From: Pseudomonadales bacterium
GTDB taxonomy: Bacteria; Pseudomonadota; Gammaproteobacteria; Pseudomonadales; Pseudohongiellaceae
Length of the DNA: 10,027 bases
Direction: 5' to 3'
NCBI GenBank assembly: GCA_022360535.1
Contig: JAKSCP010000218.1
Location: 1-10,027, forward strand
Below the pieces are notes generated by a model that made no database searches, was not told the DNA's origin, and worked only from the letters and a program-made list of their open reading frames with translations. Of the stretch, positions 6,226 through 10,027 are shown in pieces. Position 1 is the stretch's first letter, and each line of letters opens with the position of its first letter. The position numbers and the translations under genes were made by a program.

Positions 6226-7447
6226 ACGAATCGCGCGTAGAGGCAACACTTTAGCGCCGCCTGATTTTATTCAAGACTTTTTGGCGCTCGAATCGGCCGG
6301 CGGAGTCTTACTGATCGGGGCCGCTATACTCGCCATTTTCTGTGCGAACAGTCCGCTTGCGGTTTACTACCAGTTGCTGCTGGATGTTCCTGTTGAAGTG
6401 CAGGTCGGCAACCTGGAAATCGCGAAGCCATTACTGCTTTGGATTAACGATGGTTTGATGTCCATCTTCTTTTTTCTTGTGGGTTTGGAGTTAAAGCGCG
6501 AAATCGTGGCGGGTGAGTTGTCGAATCCCAAAAACATCGTTCTGCCGGGTATCGGTGCCATAGGAGGAATGTTAGTTCCTGCATTGATCTACGTTTACTT
6601 TAATTACAGTGATGAGTTTGCCCTGCAAGGCTGGGCTATTCCCGCTGCGACTGACATCGCCTTTGCGCTCGGAATACTGGCTCTGCTTGGGTCGCAAGTG
6701 CCAACTTCAATCAAAATTTTTCTGACTTCACTGGCTATCATCGATGATATCGGTGCAATCGTTATCATCGCTATTTTTTATACATCACAGATATCGCTGG
6801 CTGCACTGGCTGTTGCTCTGCTCTGTCTTCCTGTTTTGCGCTGGTTAAACAAGCGCAATATCGTGGACAAGAGCCCTTATATGCTGATTGGCTTGGTGAT
6901 GTGGGTCGCCATGTTGAAGTCGGGTGTTCATGCCACCCTGGCGGGGGTAGTCGTGGCTGCGTTTGTTCCCATGAACAACCATGAGGACGAGATGCACTGT
7001 CCTCTCACTGAACTTGAGCACGACTTGCATGGAGTGGTGGCATTCTGGGTTTTGCCGCTATTCGCGTTTGTTAACGCGGGCGTCGACATGCGCACCATGG
7101 ATAGCAGTCAGTTCTTCCACCCGGTACCGGTGGGAATAGCGCTGGGACTGGTGGTTGGCAAACAGATTGGTATTTTTGGTTTCTGTTGGTTGGCAGTGAA
7201 GGCCGGACTCACTACTTTACCGAAGGGGATGGATACGGTATCACTTTACGGAACTGCTGCGCTCTGTGGAGTGGGCTTCACCATGAGTTTATTCATAGGC
7301 TCGCTGGCGTTTGAAGCCACCGGCGTAAACATGTTGTTCGACGAGCGCTTCGGGATCATCGTCGGATCTATTATCTCCGGACTTATCGGTTACTCGGTCT
7401 TGCGCAGGCATCTTGGTAAAGAACCTGCGGCAGAACAACTTAGTTGA
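6218..7447 (+). CDS. nhaA: Na+/H+ antiporter NhaA
   Basis: A 409-residue inner-membrane antiporter that expels one Na+ (or Li+) for two protons, giving sodium tolerance and pH homeostasis. The length is close to E. coli NhaA (388), with a slightly longer N-terminus. With a constant offset of 13 residues the key positions are conserved: Glu91 (E78 in E. coli), Asp146 in ATDIAFALG (D133), the ion-binding pair Asp176-Asp177 in LAIIDDIGA (D163-D164), and His238 in SGVHATLAG (H225, pH sensing). Lys315 in VVGKQIG matches K300. About twelve hydrophobic segments span residues 28-400. No inactivating change is seen. It is translated from TTG 6218, probably coupled to the small upstream gene. Its 3' end overlaps the convergent DUF454-like gene by 8 bp, with no terminator between. 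Confidence 0.97.
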   Translation: MTRRIARRGNTLAPPDFIQDFLALESAGGVLLIGAAILAIFCANSPLAVYYQLLLDVPVEVQVGNLEIAKPLLLWINDGLMSIFFFLVGLELKREIVAGELSNPKNIVLPGIGAIGGMLVPALIYVYFNYSDEFALQGWAIPAATDIAFALGILALLGSQVPTSIKIFLTSLAIIDDIGAIVIIAIFYTSQISLAALAVALLCLPVLRWLNKRNIVDKSPYMLIGLVMWVAMLKSGVHATLAGVVVAAFVPMNNHEDEMHCPLTELEHDLHGVVAFWVLPLFAFVNAGVDMRTMDSSQFFHPVPVGIALGLVVGKQIGIFGFCWLAVKAGLTTLPKGMDTVSLYGTAALCGVGFTMSLFIGSLAFEATGVNMLFDERFGIIVGSIISGLIGYSVLRRHLGKEPAAEQLS

Positions 7448-7784
7448 TCCGTTCCCGTATTGCCCTGATCAGATTCTCTACGCCTTCCACTATCCCTCTC
7501 GCAGTATAGAGCGCTACCAGTTTTGCCCGTTGGACTATGGATAGGAATTGAATGGAATGCCAGCGCCTGCGCAATTTCTGCCACAGCGGTTGTCCATCCA
7601 GGAAGAAGGCGAACCGACTGGATACTTTGGCAAGTAGCCAGGCCGCCAGACCAAGGAAGATGATGCCGGGGATTATGGGCAAGACCAGACCGATTACTCC
7701 GATAATGGCAAAAATCGCGACCACTACCAGCGCGATGGCTTTAGCGGCGAATGGCATTGCGTCAGATTCGAAATTATTGCTCAT
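7440..7784 (-). CDS. Small membrane protein, DUF454-like
   Basis: A 114-residue inner-membrane protein. Residues 15-53 form two closely packed membrane helices separated by GLVLPIIPGIIFLGLAAWLL, followed by AKVSSRF and an amphipathic, Arg-rich C-terminal half. The Leu-Pro-x-x-Pro-Gly turn between the helices and the SSRF that follows resemble the DUF454 (YbaN) family; the PGPGW family is an alternative. Its function is unknown. ATG 7784 was chosen because GGAG lies at 7793-7796; the upstream ATG at 7835 has no such site and would add an unrelated hydrophilic stretch. The gene converges on nhaA with an 8-bp overlap. The 163 bp upstream of it contain no gene I can support. Confidence 0.7.
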   Translation of the reverse strand: MSNNFESDAMPFAAKAIALVVVAIFAIIGVIGLVLPIIPGIIFLGLAAWLLAKVSSRFAFFLDGQPLWQKLRRRWHSIQFLSIVQRAKLVALYTARGIVEGVENLIRAIRERIN

Positions 7785-7947
7785 TGTTTGAACTCCGTAG
7801 TCACACTCCCTTGAATGAAGCAGCAACCATGCCAAAATCTAACTATCTGAAATATATGAAGAAAAATTTCTGGAGAGGTTTAACTGTGGCGAATCTCACC
7901 AATCTTTTCGGGATGGGTCTTGTTCCCGTTAGCTGCCCATCGTTTCG

Positions 7948-8271
7948 TTACAGCCTGGAAAGGTCCAGAGGAAGAGAGCTTCCTAGCCACATCGCTAACT
8001 GCGTGTGGTCTTCGATGTCATTACCCGATTCAGCATGAATCAAAACGTCAAGGTGCTTGCGAGCGCTTTGCAGCCAGGGGATGAAGGAATCGAAAAGATC
8101 AGACGGGAATAAAACCTGAAACATCGCTTTAGGATGGGGACCAACTGCCTGCAGATGCAGGTTTCCTACTACTGCAGCCGAAAATTTGCTCGCAACCTCC
8201 TTGCGGAGATCGCGAGCAAGCATTTCCTCTTTCGCGTCAAAATAAATGTGAGCGTGATAGTTCTGAATCAT
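7948..8271 (-). CDS. DOPA 4,5-dioxygenase family protein
   Basis: A 107-residue single-domain protein of the DOPA 4,5-dioxygenase family, which in plants and fungi cleaves the catechol ring of DOPA; the bacterial members are small and mostly untested. Motifs in order: YHAHIYFD (5-12) with His6 and His8 as likely metal ligands, VGPHP (43-47), MFQVLF (50-55), VLIHAESG (76-83), the Asp88-His89-Thr90 element and MWLG (94-97). All the usual motif positions seem intact, so activity on a catechol is plausible though its substrate is unknown. Its ATG overlaps the doxX stop in an ATGA, with only a weak ribosome site, so it depends on translational coupling. A LysR gene lies divergent to this pair. Confidence 0.88.
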   Translation of the reverse strand: MIQNYHAHIYFDAKEEMLARDLRKEVASKFSAAVVGNLHLQAVGPHPKAMFQVLFPSDLFDSFIPWLQSARKHLDVLIHAESGNDIEDHTQLAMWLGSSLPLDLSRL

Positions 8272-8684
8272 ACCGGCTCTGCCTGCGCTTGTGGTTGAGG
8301 CAACCGCACTCGTAGTTCACCTGCGCCAAGCAACACTTGTACGAAACAGGTTACTGCGAGAAAAAGCGGGTATTCCCAGCCGCCGCCTTCATTGCTAAAC
8401 ACCCATCCGGCACCGGCGTGTGCCCAGGTTGCGCCCAGTGCAACTGCTGCCAATACGGCTGCTGTTTCGCGAACGCGGATACCGAGAATCAAAAGCACTC
8501 CGCCAACTATCTCCGCGCCTATCACCAGATAGGCAGAAATTGCAGGAAGCCCCAGGGATTCGAAAAACCCGACTGTGCCCGGTACGGTAAACACGACAAT
8601 TTTCAGATAGGCACTGTGAGCCAGAAAGATTATGCCAAGCGCGATGCGCAGTACGGTGGCGCCATAGTTCTCATACTTTTCCAT
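8268..8684 (-). CDS. DoxX family membrane protein
   Basis: A 138-residue, four-helix inner-membrane protein of the DoxX family, with segments at about 9-31, 50-68, 73-91 and 104-122. The first helix carries the family pattern LRIALGIIFLAHSAYLKI, and an FFESLGLP loop (40-47) precedes helix 2. Family members have been linked to thiosulfate-quinone reduction and to thiol/oxidative stress complexes; which applies here is not visible. The tail is rich in Pro, Gln and Ala. The start is well supported: GGAG at 8693-8696, eight bases before the ATG. It is the first gene of a two-gene operon with the DOPA-dioxygenase-like gene, with a -10-like TATAGT 35 bases upstream, and is divergent from lysR. Confidence 0.88.
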   Translation of the reverse strand: MEKYENYGATVLRIALGIIFLAHSAYLKIVVFTVPGTVGFFESLGLPAISAYLVIGAEIVGGVLLILGIRVRETAAVLAAVALGATWAHAGAGWVFSNEGGGWEYPLFLAVTCFVQVLLGAGELRVRLPQPQAQAEPV

Positions 8685-8718
8685 GATTGGATCTCCGTAA
8701 ATGTTGAATACGGGAGAA

Positions 8719-8724
8719 ACTATA
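8719..8724 (-). promoter_or_regulatory. Candidate -10 box of the doxX operon
   Basis: TATAGT on the minus strand matches the -10 consensus at five of six positions and would give a leader of about 30 nt to the doxX ATG. The -35 position falls inside the ATGCAA repeat cluster and is AT-rich with a weak match (TTTATT), fitting a promoter that needs activator binding at those repeats. Confidence 0.4.
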
Positions 8725-8728
8725 GTGC

Positions 8729-8784
8729 TTGTATATATGCAAATAAATTAGCAAAATATGCAATTCTCATTTGCAGAAATGCAA
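8729..8784. repeat. Three phased ATGCAA repeats, probable LysR operator
   Basis: ATGCAA occurs at 8737-8742, 8758-8763 and 8779-8784, exactly 21 bp apart, i.e. two helical turns, so all three face the same side of the DNA. Each copy ends a TT-containing element: TTG-N8-CAA at 8729-8742 is an imperfect 14-bp palindrome, and TTTGCA-GAAA-TGCAAA at 8770-8785 is a perfect one. TTAGCAAAA (8748) and TTTGCAGAA (8770) also recur. The cluster covers the -35 zone of the doxX operon and runs up to the lysR start. A divergent LysR protein binding here is the natural reading, but this is inferred. Confidence 0.5.
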
Positions 8785-8787
8785 AAT

Positions 8788-9648
8788 ATGAACTGGAACG
8801 ATTTAGCCGTCTTTATCGCAATCGCCGATTCGGGTTCTTTGAACGGGGCGGCCAAACAACTGGGTGTCAATCACTCCACGGTTTTTCGGCGGCTGGGTGA
8901 GTTGGAGGCATCGCTGAATGCGCGCTTGTTTGAGCGATTGCCGCAGGGCTATGTGCTCACCGCATTGGGCGATCGTATGCTGCAACTTAGTCGAGATGCA
9001 GAGGACGCGATTAACAAAATTCAGTTGGAGATTGCTGGTCAGGAGTTGGAGCCAGCGGGCAAAGTAAAAGTCACGACAGCACCCAACCTGGCGCGAACCA
9101 TACTGCCGCAGGCGCTCAAGCAACTGCGTAAGTCCAATCCTCTTATTACTGTTGAAATTTCGGTAGGAGATAGTGACTACGATCTCAACCGAAGAGAAGC
9201 TGATATTGCCCTGCGAGCTACTCCAAATCCTCCGGATAATCTGGTGGGGAAACAACTTATGAGTTTGAGTTGGTGGGTTTGCAGCGATGGCAGGAAACCA
9301 AGAGACCTGAAGCTGTCAAAACAGTTGCAGGGTGCCAATCTAATCGGCGCAGACAACAGCATGATGAGGTTGCCGGTTTTTCGCTGGCTGGAAACCAACT
9401 ACGGTGATCAGATTGTAGCGAGGGCGAATGATCTTTCGACGATGGCCGCATTAGCTCAGCAAGGGGTAGGTCTCGCTGTGCTGCCATCTGATCAACAAGA
9501 GCGTGGTTTAAAGAGACTTTTCAAGGCCAGCGATTTCAGTGGACAACTGTGGATACTTACCCATCCGGATTTGCGCTTCGCACCCAGGATTCGAGCAGTG
9601 TGGGGCGCTATTGAGTCGGCTGCGGCTGCTTGCGATCTGGACTCGTAA
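8788..9648 (+). CDS. LysR family transcriptional regulator
   Basis: A 286-residue regulator of normal LysR length. The N-terminal winged helix-turn-helix covers about residues 1-60: MNWNDLAVFIAIADSGSLNG, then AAKQLGVNHSTVFRRLGELE and ARLFER. A linker helix follows, then the periplasmic-binding-protein-like effector domain from about residue 85 (GKVKVTTAP) to the end, with the typical ADIALRATP and GVGLAVLP elements. The start was placed at 8788 because LysR proteins of this subgroup begin M-x-W-x-x-L; in-frame ATGs at 8758 and 8779 lie within the ATGCAA repeats and none of the three has a real ribosome site, so translation may be weak or nearly leaderless. It is divergent from doxX-dioxygenase, its likely target, and probably controls its own gene. 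It ends 6 bp from the convergent peptidase gene. Confidence 0.93.
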   Translation: MNWNDLAVFIAIADSGSLNGAAKQLGVNHSTVFRRLGELEASLNARLFERLPQGYVLTALGDRMLQLSRDAEDAINKIQLEIAGQELEPAGKVKVTTAPNLARTILPQALKQLRKSNPLITVEISVGDSDYDLNRREADIALRATPNPPDNLVGKQLMSLSWWVCSDGRKPRDLKLSKQLQGANLIGADNSMMRLPVFRWLETNYGDQIVARANDLSTMAALAQQGVGLAVLPSDQQERGLKRLFKASDFSGQLWILTHPDLRFAPRIRAVWGAIESAAAACDLDS

Positions 9649-9654
9649 GCGCCG

Positions 9655-10027
9655 CTACTCAATCAGTTTGGTTTCGGTCAGCTGCGCGATAGCCGAGAGC
9701 GTAATTTGCGCTGCATTGAGGCCCAGCCGAAAATCATCATCGGTAAAGGTGGTCCAAACATCCAGCGGCGTGTGCCAGGTGGGATTCCACCCGGCCCCGG
9801 TGTGAGCCCCGCGCTCATTCTCCCGCAGACTGATGGATGGCACTGTATTCATGAACACGCTTGAATCCGTGTTGGTCATGTGCGGGCCAACGGTGGCCGG
9901 ATAGTCAGTGGTGTAGGTATCTGCTGCAGCCTTGAAGAAAAACGCCAGCCGCATGGAGTCGTCCGCCAGCGCGGAAACGGATTGAAATTCAATATTGACG
10001 TCTGCTTCCAAAAAAAAAAAAAAAAAA
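9655..10027 (-). CDS. M28 family zinc peptidase, C-terminal part (partial)
   Basis: About 118 codons of the C-terminus of a secreted-type aminopeptidase or carboxypeptidase of family M28. Visible elements are the TNTDSSVF segment followed by VPSISL, matching the family's S-D-x-x-x-F/G-x-P region, and a WHTPLDVW motif whose His supplies the last zinc ligand. The protein ends with a helical QITLSAIAQL tail. The N-terminal half, with the other zinc ligands and the catalytic acids, lies outside the window, so export and activity cannot be judged. Reliable coding begins at about 10009; the codons beyond fall in the homopolymer and would read as Phe, which is doubtful. It is convergent with lysR, 6 bp apart. 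Confidence 0.8.
   Translation of the reverse strand, partial: FFFFFLEADVNIEFQSVSALADDSMRLAFFFKAAADTYTTDYPATVGPHMTNTDSSVFMNTVPSISLRENERGAHTGAGWNPTWHTPLDVWTTFTDDDFRLGLNAAQITLSAIAQLTETKLIE
10010..10027. other. 18-base A run at the window end
   Basis: The window ends in 18 consecutive A, inside the peptidase frame. Such a run would encode six Phe in a row at a hydrophilic position. A sequencing or assembly artefact at a contig edge is more likely than real sequence. Confidence 0.6.

Noticed and set aside
7912..7941. Inverted repeat GATGGG/CCCATC after the dioxygenase stop
   Set aside because: An 18-nt loop and no T-run on either side; not a convincing terminator.
7751..8038. A plus-strand frame covering the gap between the DUF454-like and dioxygenase genes
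   Set aside because: Its ends run antisense into both neighbouring genes and the product shows no domain; a GTG at 7886 with GGAGAGG upstream is probably chance.

Overview
The window reads as chromosomal DNA of an aerobic, probably aquatic gammaproteobacterium. The grounds are a 926-residue TonB-dependent receptor of a type common in marine and soil Proteobacteria, class III prepilins with short leaders, an E. coli-like NhaA, and small DoxX, LysR and lipoprotein genes. This is inferred from protein character alone; no rRNA or other phylogenetic marker is present. I see no tRNA, rRNA, CRISPR array, insertion sequence or phage gene. Both ends look like contig edges: the left starts inside a coding fragment and the right ends in 18 consecutive A.

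Layout, left to right. Positions 1-119 hold the end of a small protein that resembles the lipoprotein gene further on. A two-zinc-ribbon protein (279-659, +) converges on an exported cupin (665-1159, -). A small lipoprotein (1406-1687, +) converges on the large TonB-dependent receptor (1804-4584, -), with a near-perfect bidirectional terminator between them. Upstream of the receptor is a 332-bp gene-free stretch with a leader hairpin. Then come two tandem paralogous type IV pilin-like genes (4917-5345 and 5453-5884, both -), each with its own TATAAT box. Divergent from these run a 77-residue unknown protein (5992-6225, +) and nhaA (6218-7447, +), which overlap by 8 bp and use a TTG start for nhaA. 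nhaA converges with an 8-bp overlap on a small DUF454-like membrane protein (7440-7784, -).

The last unit is a doxX gene and a DOPA-4,5-dioxygenase-like gene joined by an ATGA overlap (7948-8684, -), with a divergent LysR regulator (8788-9648, +). The shared 103-bp control region contains three ATGCAA repeats at exactly 21-bp spacing. The window closes with the C-terminal part of an M28 zinc peptidase (9655 to the edge, -).

Functionally the genes form several independent units, not one pathway: outer-membrane uptake (receptor), surface filaments (pilin pair), Na+/H+ homeostasis (small protein plus nhaA), and a LysR-controlled pair that may deal with catechol or quinone-type compounds. The most unusual items are the pilin pair with a very short C-terminal cysteine loop and the phased repeats at the lysR/doxX promoter. 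I do not see strong evidence for a wholly new multi-gene system.
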